The position numbers and the translations under genes are program-made. The notes beneath the pieces were generated by a model, which worked only from the letters and a program-made list of their open reading frames with translations, was not told the DNA's origin and did no database searches. Of a stretch of 17,445 nt of DNA, positions 8,256-15,939 are shown piece after piece (within the stretch, counting starts at the first letter, position 1; each line of letters starts with the position of its first letter). This DNA comes from Bacteroidota bacterium (lineage in GTDB: Bacteria; Bacteroidota; Bacteroidia; Bacteroidales; Rikenellaceae), in the NCBI GenBank assembly GCA_023413645.1, contig JAEZPN010000004.1:1-17445 (forward strand), in the 5' to 3' direction.

Positions 8256-9497
8256 TTACTGAATCTTCAATGTTACGAGTGTGAGGGCTGATAGGAGCAA
8301 TGATATGATGAAGAAGCGCATCATAATCTTGGTCTCGAACAAACCCTTCTTCTGGTAGTGGTGATGGATGGGCGACATCAAAAATACGCGACGTCCCTCA
8401 CCATACTTACGCTTGGTATATTTGAAGTATGTTGTTTGAATAATTACAGAGAGTGCCTCAACGAGGAATACACCGCACAACAAGGGCAACAACAACTCCT
8501 TGCGGATGCAGAGGGCAAAGACGGCGATGATACCGCCAATGGTCAATGAACCGGTGTCGCCCATGAAGATCTGCGCGGGGAAGGAGTTATACCACAAGAA
8601 GCCCACCAACGCACCGACAAAGGCCGTAGCAAAGACGATGAGCTCGGCGCTATCGGGGATATACATGATGTTGAGGTAGTCCGAGTAGATGATATGTCCC
8701 GAGAGGTATGCTAAGACACCGAGTACCATGACAATAGGTATCGAGACGCCGGTCAAGAGGCCGTCGATGCCGTCTGTTAGGTTTGCACCATTCGATACTG
8801 CGGTGATGATAAATATCGCCACGAGGATGTAGAATAACCAGCCGATAGTCTCGTTACCACCCACTATATCCTTGTAGTCGAGTGTCGTATTCTTGAAGAA
8901 TGGGATGGAGGTCTCCGTGCTCTTCTTTTCGCCCTTCTCCACAGTTACCGTATCGTTGATAACTACCGTCTCGCCACTCTGTTCGTTGGTAATCTCCTGC
9001 TGCGTGTTAATATAGTCCTTCTCCTTGATTACAATATCGCTCGATAGCCACATCGTTGTACCCACGATGATGCCCAAACCCACCTGGCCAAAGACCTTGA
9101 AGCGGCCATTGAGACCCTCCTTCTTGTGGCGGAAAACCTTGATGTAGTCGTCCAGACCGCCGATGAAGCCGAGCCATATGGTGGTGATAAGCATAAGCTG
9201 GATATAGACGTTCGAGAGGTCGCTAAAGAGCAGTACGGGGATTAGCACCGCCATAATGATAATGATTCCACCCATGGTAGGTGTGCCCTTCTTCTGTAGC
9301 TGACCCTCGAGTCCGAGGTCGCGGATATCCTCACCAATCTGCTTGCGACGCAAGATGCGGATTACATACTTGCCGAAGAAGATGGTGATGAGCAACGATA
9401 GGATGATTGCTGCACCGGCACGGAACGAGAGGAAGTTTCCGAGGTCCTTACCCGGAAGGTCGGTGTTCTTAAGATATGAAAAAAGCTCGTATAACAT
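8256..9497 (-). CDS. mraY: Phospho-N-acetylmuramoyl-pentapeptide-transferase
   Basis: MraY moves phospho-MurNAc-pentapeptide from UDP to undecaprenyl phosphate, making lipid I on the inner face of the membrane. I start at the ATG at 9497-9495, giving 413 residues that begin MLYELFSYL as in relatives. An in-frame ATG at 9542 would add 15 residues unlike the family and overlap murE by 29 bases. Seen: KKGTPTMGG near residue 70-77, the DD pair (116-117), NLTDGIDG with Asp242, FMGDTGS (312-318) and the HHH motif (378-380), plus many membrane segments. About residues 154-210 form a polar, charged insert (NTQQEITNEQSGETV and on) absent from the 360-residue E. coli enzyme; similar inserts are, to my knowledge, common in Bacteroidota. 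The gene follows murE by 16 bases. Confidence 0.96.
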   Translation of the reverse strand: MLYELFSYLKNTDLPGKDLGNFLSFRAGAAIILSLLITIFFGKYVIRILRRKQIGEDIRDLGLEGQLQKKGTPTMGGIIIIMAVLIPVLLFSDLSNVYIQLMLITTIWLGFIGGLDDYIKVFRHKKEGLNGRFKVFGQVGLGIIVGTTMWLSSDIVIKEKDYINTQQEITNEQSGETVVINDTVTVEKGEKKSTETSIPFFKNTTLDYKDIVGGNETIGWLFYILVAIFIITAVSNGANLTDGIDGLLTGVSIPIVMVLGVLAYLSGHIIYSDYLNIMYIPDSAELIVFATAFVGALVGFLWYNSFPAQIFMGDTGSLTIGGIIAVFALCIRKELLLPLLCGVFLVEALSVIIQTTYFKYTKRKYGEGRRVFLMSPIHHHYQKKGLFETKIMMRFFIISLLLSALTLVTLKIQ

Positions 9498-9513
9498 TGT
9501 GTGTGGGTTTCGG

Positions 9514-10977
9514 TTAACGGTTTGTGTTGTGTGTAGTCTCAAATGCTTTGCGCACCTCCTCGCGGTCGTCGAAGTGGTGCTTCACGGTGCCAATAATCTG
9601 GTAGTCCTCGTGGCCCTTACCCGCAATGAGGATGATGTCGCCAGCCTTGGCAAGCATCGTTGCGGTGCGTATAGCCTCGCGGCGGTCGCTGATGCGTAGG
9701 TAGTTTGTAGCACCCGCCACACCCGCTACCATGTCATCGAGGATGGCATCGGGATTCTCGGTGCGGGGGTTGTCCGAGGTGAATATCGCCGTTGTGGCGT
9801 GCTCCACGGCTATCTTCGCCATCTCGGGGCGCTTGGTCTTATCTCTGTCGCCACCGCAACCACATACCACGATAAGTTGCTGCTGCGCTTGGCGTATCTC
9901 CTCGATAGTCTGAATGACGTTCTCCAGAGCATCGGGCGTGTGGGCATAGTCCACAATCGCCATTGTGCGGTCTGTGGCTGTTATTGTCTCGAAGCGTCCT
10001 GCGACGGGGGTGAGCATAGAGAGTGTTGTGAGAACCTCGGTGCTGTCGATGCCGAGGAGTGTCGCCGCGGCATATACGGTTGTGAGGTTGTAGGCGTTGA
10101 ATCGTCCTGTAAACTTCACCCACACCTCCTTGCCATCGAGGATGAGCTCCATGCCGTCGGGGTGCATCTCGACAATCTTTGTGCGGTAGTCGGCCATTGA
10201 GCGCAACGAGAGACGGTAGCCACGTGCCTTGCAGTTCTGGAGCATTACATCGCCATTGCGGTCGTCGGCATTCACCACAGCCCATGCCTCGGGTGCGAGG
10301 TTGTCGAAGAAGCTCTTCTTAGCACGGATATACTCCTTGTATGTGCCGTGGTAGTCGAGGTGGTCGTGTGTGAGGTTCGTGAAGAGCGCACCTGCGAAGT
10401 GTAGGTTTGCGATGCGTTGCTGGGCAGCGGCGTGTGACGATACCTCCATAAAGCAGTAGTCACAACCCTCGTTGACCATCTCGCGCATCATGGCGTTGAG
10501 GCGTATAGCGTCGGGTGTTGTGTGTGTCGATGCCACGCTGCGCTCACCTATGCGGTAGATAACCGTAGAGATGAGGCCCGCCTTGTAGCCCATCGCCATA
10601 AACATATCGTAGAGGAGTGTCGCCGTTGTGGTCTTACCATTTGTGCCCGTCACGCCGACGAGCTTAAGTTCCAACGTGGGGTGGTCATAGAATGAGGCTG
10701 CCATAGCCGCCATAGCAACGTTCGTATCCTCCACTACAACGTATGTGACCGTATCGTTAATCTCGGCGGGCAGCTCCTGACATACGATGGCTGCGGCACC
10801 ACGCTCTATGGCTGCGGGGATGAAGTTGTGACCATCGCTTGCTGTGCCACGCACAGCAAAGAAGCAACTGCCACTCTCCACGCGGCGTGAGTCGTACTCG
10901 AGCGCCGTAATTGTGGGGTTTGCACCCTTTATCTCTAAGGCTCGAACATCGTCGAGCAAGTCGTGTAATTGTTTCAT
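9514..10977 (-). CDS. murE: UDP-MurNAc-L-Ala-D-Glu--2,6-diaminopimelate ligase
   Basis: MurE adds the third residue of the peptidoglycan stem peptide in the cytosol. The 487-residue protein has the P-loop TGTNGKTT at 110-117, THTTPDA at 151-157, THDHLDYHGT (203-212), a lysine pair at 220-221 covering the carbamylated-lysine position, and SDNPRTENP at 401-409. The DNPR motif (402-405) marks enzymes that add meso-diaminopimelate rather than lysine, so the wall is probably DAP type. GKGHEDYQ (453-460) is also characteristic. The gene begins 37 bases after ftsI and lies 16 bases before the chosen mraY start. The gap to ftsI holds only a short 5-base-pair hairpin. Confidence 0.97.
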   Translation of the reverse strand: MKQLHDLLDDVRALEIKGANPTITALEYDSRRVESGSCFFAVRGTASDGHNFIPAAIERGAAAIVCQELPAEINDTVTYVVVEDTNVAMAAMAASFYDHPTLELKLVGVTGTNGKTTTATLLYDMFMAMGYKAGLISTVIYRIGERSVASTHTTPDAIRLNAMMREMVNEGCDYCFMEVSSHAAAQQRIANLHFAGALFTNLTHDHLDYHGTYKEYIRAKKSFFDNLAPEAWAVVNADDRNGDVMLQNCKARGYRLSLRSMADYRTKIVEMHPDGMELILDGKEVWVKFTGRFNAYNLTTVYAAATLLGIDSTEVLTTLSMLTPVAGRFETITATDRTMAIVDYAHTPDALENVIQTIEEIRQAQQQLIVVCGCGGDRDKTKRPEMAKIAVEHATTAIFTSDNPRTENPDAILDDMVAGVAGATNYLRISDRREAIRTATMLAKAGDIILIAGKGHEDYQIIGTVKHHFDDREEVRKAFETTHNTNR

Positions 10978-10992
10978 ATCTCTATTTTGTCT

Positions 10993-11005
10993 GAGGCTGT
11001 GCCTC
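10993..11005 (-). other. Short inverted repeat in the ftsI-murE gap
   Basis: GAGGC and GCCTC flank a three-base loop in the 37-base gap between ftsI and murE. Five pairs without a following T run is too weak for a terminator. It may shape the mRNA near the murE start or be chance. Confidence 0.3.
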
Positions 11006-11014
11006 GCTAAGTCG

Positions 11015-13339
11015 CTATTGCTTGAGTGTTAGGTGTATCGTGCTATTGTCGTTTGTAATCTTTTTGCCTGGGTCGATGCTCTGCGTGCGTACGGCGCCAT
11101 GTCCGCTATGTGTGACAGTTAGACCCACAGATTCGAGTAGGTAGAGCGCATCCGAGAGACCCATGCCACGTACGTCGGGCACCGTGCCCACCTCGAACTC
11201 CATGCCCGATACTGTGCTATTACCACCCACGTCGATGCTCGCCTGGCTCCACTCCTTATCCTTGTTTGTGCTCGAGTGGTGTGCCGAAAGTCTGCGGCTT
11301 ATCTCGTTGACATCGTCGCTATTTCCCGCCTTAATCTTCTTAGGACTGTAAGGTGCGGGAGCTCTCTCCACTTCGGCATGTAGCGTGGGGTCGTTGGCGT
11401 GGATATATGTCATGATGTTGTTGGCTACGGGACCCGCCAGAAGGATGCCGTAGTAGGGGTCGCCATTAAACATCTTCTGCTTGCAGACACCAACATAGAT
11501 AGTGTACTTGGGATTCTTGGCTGGCATGACACATACGATAGAACCGTAGTAGTACTCGTCGTATTTGTTGATGCCATTTGCCATATGCTTTTGGTCAATC
11601 TCGCCGATGGACATAAACGTAGACCACATCTGCGCTGTGCCCGTCTTGCAGCCAAACGATGTGGGTAGATCTTTGAACTTGCCCGATGTGCGTGAGGCAC
11701 CAGCTATGAGGCAGCTGTCGAGGAGGTTGAGAGTGCGTTTCGAGCACATCTTCTCAACGAGTGTCACTGTGGGCATGCGCTCTATAACCTCGCCGTCGCG
11801 CTCTATGCGGTCAACAAGGCGGGGTGCCACCATGCGGCCCTCGTTAGCAATGCCGTTGTAGAATGTCGCCATGTGGATAGGGGGTACCATCAACTCGTAA
11901 CCGTATGCCAAGCGTGGCAGACGTGTAGATGTGCTGCCATTTGTATTCCACTCGGTAGAACCCGCCATAGGTAAAGAACCCTTCTCCTCGTCGTACTTCT
12001 GGAGGCCTACGTAGTCGTTGAACCCTAACTTCGACAAGAATGCGGTGTACTCCTTGGGGTTATCCTTCCACTTCTCGTATACAGCCTTGGCGAAATATAC
12101 GTTCGATGAGTGTGCAAAGGCATCGACAAGGGTGATGTTGCCATCTGTGCCCTCGCCCGCATCGTGGGTATCGTAGACAGTTGCTGCACCCACCTTAACG
12201 CCCTTCTTAGAGTTTGAGTGCTCGGTATTTACCTTTGTGTCGAGGTCGTAGCCGCCAATCTCGAGGAGCGCCATTGTTGTTGCGAGCTTCATTGTCGAAC
12301 CGGGCATCATCGTGCTCGATAGCGCATGATTTGCCACACGCTCGGTGTAGATGTCACCACGCTCCTTGCCCGAACCGAGGCTTACCATCGCAAGGACATT
12401 GCCCGTCTCTACCTCCATAACTATCGCTACGCCAAATGAGGCATTCTCCTTTTGCAGTATCTCGCGTAGGTGCTCATCTGCTGCGCGTTGTATGCCGGCA
12501 TCGATGGTGGTGATTACGTCGCAGCCATCCTCCGATAGGCGGTTCTTGTCATCATCGACACGTGTCCAGAAGCCGTGGGCTATCCACTGCTCCTTGACTA
12601 AACCATTTGTGCCTGTGAGATAGTCGTTGCAGATTAGCTCAATGCCCTTACCTTCGATCTTCTTTGTCTCCTGCTCGCTCTCGATTGTGATGGGCGTGTG
12701 GCGACCGATGGTCTGGCGTGCTACATCACCCAAGGGGTATAGGCGCTGCTCCTCGGGGCGTGCAAAATATACGTAGCCGAGGTTACCGTTGAGGATGGGG
12801 TAGCTGCGCATGGCGTTCCACTCGTCGATGGTCACGAGGCGTGGAAAGAGCTTATATGAGCGGTGTTTGCCCAGAGTGCGCTCATCACGCAAGATTTTGA
12901 AGTAGTCCTCTGCGCTGAGGTATTTGTAGTTATTGGCTGTGGCATCCTCGCTGTTGAAATGTAGCGCAAGGAGCTTCGCCAATGAGTCGGCATTCTTTAT
13001 GTAGAGCATGCTGTCAGCCTTGCGGATACCCTCCGACTTGAAGTCCAACTCTACGTTGTAGCGTATGCTCGATATGGCCAGGGGTTCGCCGTCGCGTGTG
13101 AGGATGGCACCACGGTGTGCCTCGATCTCGTCGTAGCGAAATACGCCCTCCTTAAGCACCTTGGCATTGTGCTTAACCGCGGGGCTCGCAATCTGCACGC
13201 AGATAAGGCGCACAGCGATTATGAGACCTATGACCATAAATGCAAAGTAGAGGAAGCGAACACGTGCCACTACATCCTGCTTGTGGCCGCGCTTGCTCTC
13301 TCCGCCTGACTTGCTATTATTGCTTTGCTTTGTGCTCAT
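11015..13339 (-). CDS. ftsI: Septal penicillin-binding protein (class B transpeptidase) with C-terminal PASTA domain
   Basis: FtsI cross-links new peptidoglycan at the division site as partner of FtsW. The 774-residue protein has a basic cytosolic N-terminus (1-27), one membrane anchor (about 28-50), a PBP dimerisation domain (about 70-270), and a transpeptidase domain with PGSTMK at 346-351 (catalytic Ser348, Lys351), SSN at 411-413 and KTGT at 565-568. After a charged linker (about 655-715) comes one PASTA domain (about 718-774), beginning VGTVPDVRGMGLSDAL. PASTA domains bind muropeptides or glycan and are normally found in Gram-positive division PBPs such as SpoVD; Bacteroidota FtsI proteins commonly carry one too. 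The start is 5 bases after the FtsL-like stop. Confidence 0.96.
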   Translation of the reverse strand: MSTKQSNNSKSGGESKRGHKQDVVARVRFLYFAFMVIGLIIAVRLICVQIASPAVKHNAKVLKEGVFRYDEIEAHRGAILTRDGEPLAISSIRYNVELDFKSEGIRKADSMLYIKNADSLAKLLALHFNSEDATANNYKYLSAEDYFKILRDERTLGKHRSYKLFPRLVTIDEWNAMRSYPILNGNLGYVYFARPEEQRLYPLGDVARQTIGRHTPITIESEQETKKIEGKGIELICNDYLTGTNGLVKEQWIAHGFWTRVDDDKNRLSEDGCDVITTIDAGIQRAADEHLREILQKENASFGVAIVMEVETGNVLAMVSLGSGKERGDIYTERVANHALSSTMMPGSTMKLATTMALLEIGGYDLDTKVNTEHSNSKKGVKVGAATVYDTHDAGEGTDGNITLVDAFAHSSNVYFAKAVYEKWKDNPKEYTAFLSKLGFNDYVGLQKYDEEKGSLPMAGSTEWNTNGSTSTRLPRLAYGYELMVPPIHMATFYNGIANEGRMVAPRLVDRIERDGEVIERMPTVTLVEKMCSKRTLNLLDSCLIAGASRTSGKFKDLPTSFGCKTGTAQMWSTFMSIGEIDQKHMANGINKYDEYYYGSIVCVMPAKNPKYTIYVGVCKQKMFNGDPYYGILLAGPVANNIMTYIHANDPTLHAEVERAPAPYSPKKIKAGNSDDVNEISRRLSAHHSSTNKDKEWSQASIDVGGNSTVSGMEFEVGTVPDVRGMGLSDALYLLESVGLTVTHSGHGAVRTQSIDPGKKITNDNSTIHLTLKQ

Positions 13340-13344
13340 TGTGG

Positions 13345-13980
13345 TTACTTTTCTATGAGTCGGCTATCTTTCGATAGGTCGACAAGCTCTATGTTGTGCT
13401 CGAGGAGCCGCTCCGTTATCGCGCTCTTTGACGATAGACCGTAGCGCTGCTCATCCTTTATTACTGAGCGCTCGTGGAGTGTCGTTACCATGCGCTCCTT
13501 GCGACGATACTCGTTGCTGGCATTTAGCGAAAGGAACGTAAGTACGATGCTCAGGAAGCACATCACGGCAATCGCTATGAAGTAGCGGTAGTAGGGTACT
13601 GTGCCGTCGGTTAGTAGTGAGCCTGTGATGATGTGGTCTATAAGTCGCTTGGGGCGCTGCGCCTCCTTCTCCTGGTCACCCTCCTTGCTCTCTTCCGTCT
13701 CTTTTGAGTCATCGGCTACCTCTGTGCCCTCTGCATCGTCAGTATCCTCTGCGAGCTTGCTATCCTTGTCGCACTCTTCGAGTTCGGTATCTTTCGTTGG
13801 TGTGATACGCTCGGTTGCCTCTATCTCGACCTTCTCGTTGATAGGTTTCTGGGGCTGCTGCTCCTCCACGCGCACCACCTCACGGTCGATGCGGCGGCGC
13901 ATTTTGCTTGTGCCGTGCGATGCTCTATCGTCGAGGTCGTCGGCGATAATCTCGTTGCGGTTATATCTCTCCTCGCTCAT
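13345..13980 (-). CDS. FtsL-like cell division protein with long acidic cytosolic extension
   Basis: A 211-residue single-span membrane protein placed between rsmH and ftsI, where ftsL lies in most dcw clusters. FtsL belongs to the FtsQLB complex that activates FtsWI. One hydrophobic segment (about 132-153) follows PYYRY. After it comes a roughly 58-residue periplasmic part rich in charged residues that could form a short coiled coil (EYRRKERMVTTLHERSVIKD). This C-terminal half is the size of a normal FtsL. Residues 1-110 are unusual: a polar, Asp/Glu-rich, probably disordered cytosolic region (for example KLAEDTDDAEGTEVADD). Identity rests on position and topology, since FtsL sequences are poorly conserved; Bacteroidota have a recognised FtsL-like family at this locus. 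It lies 8 bases after rsmH and 5 before ftsI. Confidence 0.75.
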   Translation of the reverse strand: MSEERYNRNEIIADDLDDRASHGTSKMRRRIDREVVRVEEQQPQKPINEKVEIEATERITPTKDTELEECDKDSKLAEDTDDAEGTEVADDSKETEESKEGDQEKEAQRPKRLIDHIITGSLLTDGTVPYYRYFIAIAVMCFLSIVLTFLSLNASNEYRRKERMVTTLHERSVIKDEQRYGLSSKSAITERLLEHNIELVDLSKDSRLIEK

Positions 13981-13988
13981 TGTCCTAT

Positions 13989-14897
13989 CTATATCTTTTC
14001 TGCTACACGCAACTTTGCGCTACGTGAACGTGGGTTGAGGGCTATCTCCTCGTCGGTGGGGATTACAGCCTTGCGTGTGATGACCTTAAGGGGTGTCGTA
14101 GCACGACCGAAGAAGTCCTTCTCTATGCGCCCCTCTGTATTGCCGCTACGCATGAAATTCTTTACTATGCGGTCCTCCAACGAGTGGTACGACATAACCA
14201 CTAAGCGACCCTCGGGAGCAAGGAGCTTCAAGCTCTGCTCGAGTGCCATCTTGAGTGCCTCAATCTCGCCATTTAGCTCTATGCGCAATGCCTGGAAGAG
14301 CTTCGTGAGGAACTTTGCTTCATCCTTTGGTGGTGTGCAGGGCTTAACGGCCTCGACAAGCTCCGCGGTTGTTGTGATAAGCTTGATGTTGCGGGCGCGC
14401 TCTATGCAGTTTGCGATTTTCCATGTTGTATCCAACTCGCCATATTCTGCGAAGATGCGACTTAAGGCATCATTTGTGTATGTGTTGACGATGTCGGCAG
14501 CTGTGCGACCGCCACGTGTGTTCATGCGCATATCCAAGAGCGCCTCACCACGGAATGAGAAACCACGGTGCTTGGCGTCGAAGTGATGTGACGACACTCC
14601 GAGGTCGGCCAATATTCCGTCGACATGCTCAACGCCGCGTAGGCGCATTGCACCGCGCACGAAGCGGAAGTTCGAGGCCACGAATGTATGGCGCTCGTCG
14701 TCGGGGGCATTTGCTGCAGCATCGGGGTCCTGGTCGAGGGAGTAGAGATGACCCTTAGGCCCGAGGTGCTTGAGTATCTCGCGAGTGTGACCACCTCCGC
14801 CCATTGTAAGGTCGATATATACGCCATCGGGCTTGATTGCGAGGTTGTCGATGCACTCTTGTAACATCACTGGTATGTGGTATGTTTCCGCTGCCAT
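13989..14897 (-). CDS. rsmH: 16S rRNA (cytosine(1402)-N(4))-methyltransferase
   Basis: RsmH (formerly MraW) methylates N4 of C1402 in the ribosomal P site, using S-adenosylmethionine. The first gene of many dcw clusters, as here. I start at the ATG at 14897-14895, giving 302 residues that begin MAAETYHIPVMLQECI, the family's normal start. An upstream in-frame ATG at 14963 adds 22 unrelated residues from AT-rich DNA and is rejected. Seen: the SAM loop DLTMGGGGHTREIL (29-42), DGILADLGVSSHHFD (93-107), RGFSFR (111-116) with LDMRM after it, and a SYHSLEDRIVK motif in the C-terminal half. No mraZ gene precedes it; instead a divergent lipid acyltransferase begins 103 bases away. The promoter of the whole run must lie in that gap or further upstream. 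Confidence 0.97.
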   Translation of the reverse strand: MAAETYHIPVMLQECIDNLAIKPDGVYIDLTMGGGGHTREILKHLGPKGHLYSLDQDPDAAANAPDDERHTFVASNFRFVRGAMRLRGVEHVDGILADLGVSSHHFDAKHRGFSFRGEALLDMRMNTRGGRTAADIVNTYTNDALSRIFAEYGELDTTWKIANCIERARNIKLITTTAELVEAVKPCTPPKDEAKFLTKLFQALRIELNGEIEALKMALEQSLKLLAPEGRLVVMSYHSLEDRIVKNFMRSGNTEGRIEKDFFGRATTPLKVITRKAVIPTDEEIALNPRSRSAKLRVAEKI

Positions 14898-15000
14898 TTT
14901 GTAACGCTTTTTACATAGTAAAAAATAACGGGACGAAGATAGTAAAAAAACGCCAAATAGCATAATTTAGTGGAGGTAAAAATTAAAATCAATTTTCGGG
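14898..15000. promoter_or_regulatory. Divergent AT-rich intergenic region between rsmH and the N-acyltransferase
   Basis: These 103 bases separate two genes transcribed away from each other, so promoters for the dcw run (minus) and the acyltransferase (plus) are expected here. I found only imperfect -7 boxes: TAATTTAG at 14963-14970 on the plus strand, and TATCTTCG on the minus strand about 45 bases before the rsmH start. Each has one mismatch to TAnnTTTG, and neither has TTTG 19-21 bases upstream. No MraZ-type operator repeats were seen. Confidence 0.4.
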
Positions 15001-15882
15001 ATGATAAATAGTGAGAGAGAACTCTTGGAGGAGGAGTTGCGAAGTGCCACTTTTCTTGGGCGGGCAACACATTACAATAGTGATATTTACACCTTTGACG
15101 GTGCGCAACATCCAGCGCTTATGCGCGAGGTGTGGCGACTGCGCGATTTGTCGTTTAGGGAGGTGGGTGTCGCGCTTAGTGATAGTGTGAATGGATGCGC
15201 CTCGGATTGTGACGGGTCGTGCCGTCAGCTTATTGTGTGGGATGGCTCGATGGGTGAGATTGTGGGTGGTTACCGCTATTCGTTGGGCGCTGAGGTTGCA
15301 CTAGAGAGTCTTTCAATTTGGCGATATTACTCGCTTTCGCAGCACTTCGTTAACGACTATCTACCCTCGGCTTTGGAACTGGGGCGTACGTTCGTTTCGC
15401 CACACTATCAGCGGGGTGTGGGCCATCGTACAATATATGCCCTTGATGCACTATGGGAGGGACTCGGTAGGGTGGTTATGGCCTCGGATGTGCACTATCT
15501 TTTTGGGCGTGTCACGCTCTATCCTTCGCTGGGTGTGAGGGCTCGAAATCTGTTGGTGGGTTTTATGCGTTATCTCTTTCCGTCGCGCGAAATGTTAGTG
15601 TCGGCGCGTGAACCAATACGCATGGGATTGAGTCGTTATCGCTGTCGTAAACTCTTTGTAGGTGAGACTATTGCAGAGAATTATAGAATACTTATCTCGC
15701 TGCTGCGACGTATGCGGCGTGTGGTGCCTCCGATCATATCATCCTATATGCGCCTGTCGCCTACGATGCAGACGTTCGATGCCTATGAAAATCACGATTT
15801 GGGTGGTGTCACTGAGACTGCAATAATGCTTACGGTAGATGATTTCTATGACGGCATAAAGCAGCGATATCTAGTTGTGTAG
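15001..15882 (+). CDS. OlsB/GlsB-like GNAT N-acyltransferase (lipid synthesis)
   Basis: A 293-residue protein with a GNAT-like fold of the 'hemolysin'/Acetyltransf_5 kind. It resembles OlsB (ornithine lipid) and GlsB (glycine lipid) enzymes, which transfer a 3-hydroxyacyl chain from acyl carrier protein to an amino group of an amino acid. Seen: RLRDLSFR (46-53), QLIVWDGSMGEIVGGYR (76-92, matching the family's 'hLLVxDxxxGeiVGtYRl'), ELGRTFVSPHYQR (126-138), and the C-terminal PPIISSYMRL (243-252). In Bacteroides, GlsB makes the first step of glycine lipids and GlsA, an O-acyltransferase, the second. No GlsA-like gene follows here; the next gene is convergent. So the substrate (glycine or other) is inferred from the phylum. 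Head to head with rsmH. Confidence 0.72.
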   Translation: MINSERELLEEELRSATFLGRATHYNSDIYTFDGAQHPALMREVWRLRDLSFREVGVALSDSVNGCASDCDGSCRQLIVWDGSMGEIVGGYRYSLGAEVALESLSIWRYYSLSQHFVNDYLPSALELGRTFVSPHYQRGVGHRTIYALDALWEGLGRVVMASDVHYLFGRVTLYPSLGVRARNLLVGFMRYLFPSREMLVSAREPIRMGLSRYRCRKLFVGETIAENYRILISLLRRMRRVVPPIISSYMRLSPTMQTFDAYENHDLGGVTETAIMLTVDDFYDGIKQRYLVV

Positions 15883-15887
15883 AAAAG

Positions 15888-15919
15888 AAAAAAGCGGAAT
15901 AGATGGTCTCTATTCCGCT
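15888..15919 (-). terminator. Hairpin terminator between convergent genes (probably bidirectional)
   Basis: A perfect 11-base-pair stem (15893-15903 with 15909-15919) closes a 5-base loop. On the minus strand it is followed by six T, then C and four more T, so it is a strong rho-independent terminator for the ROK kinase gene. On the plus strand the hairpin follows the acyltransferase stop by 10 bases, with AAATATTTTG after it. That is a weaker tail but may end plus transcription too. Confidence 0.85.
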
Positions 15920-15939
15920 AAATATTTTGTGAATATTCG

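Noticed and set aside
7327..8262. 311-codon open frame on the plus strand
   Set aside because: It lies opposite murD, is rich in Cys, Val and Leu without any recognisable domain, and the minus-strand gene is certain; it is a shadow frame.
9498..9542. Upstream in-frame ATG of mraY at 9542, adding 15 residues
   Set aside because: The added residues (RLHTTQTVNRNPHT) do not look like a MraY N-terminus, and the start would overlap murE by 29 bases; the ATG at 9497 gives the family's normal beginning.
10993..11005. Hairpin in the ftsI-murE gap as a terminator or attenuator
   Set aside because: Only five base pairs and no T run; transcription of murE most likely continues from upstream. Kept only as a weak inverted repeat.
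13601..14038. Ser-rich 145-codon plus-strand frame
   Set aside because: It is the reverse reading of the acidic Glu/Asp codons of the FtsL-like gene, which produces serine runs; no support as a gene.
14898..14963. Upstream in-frame ATG of rsmH at 14963, adding 22 residues
   Set aside because: The extension is encoded by AT-rich intergenic DNA and precedes the typical YHIPVMLQE start; the ATG at 14897 is the likely start.
14931..15000. TAATTTAG at 14963-14970 as promoter of the acyltransferase gene
   Set aside because: One mismatch to the -7 box and no TTTG at the right distance; recorded only as part of the intergenic region.
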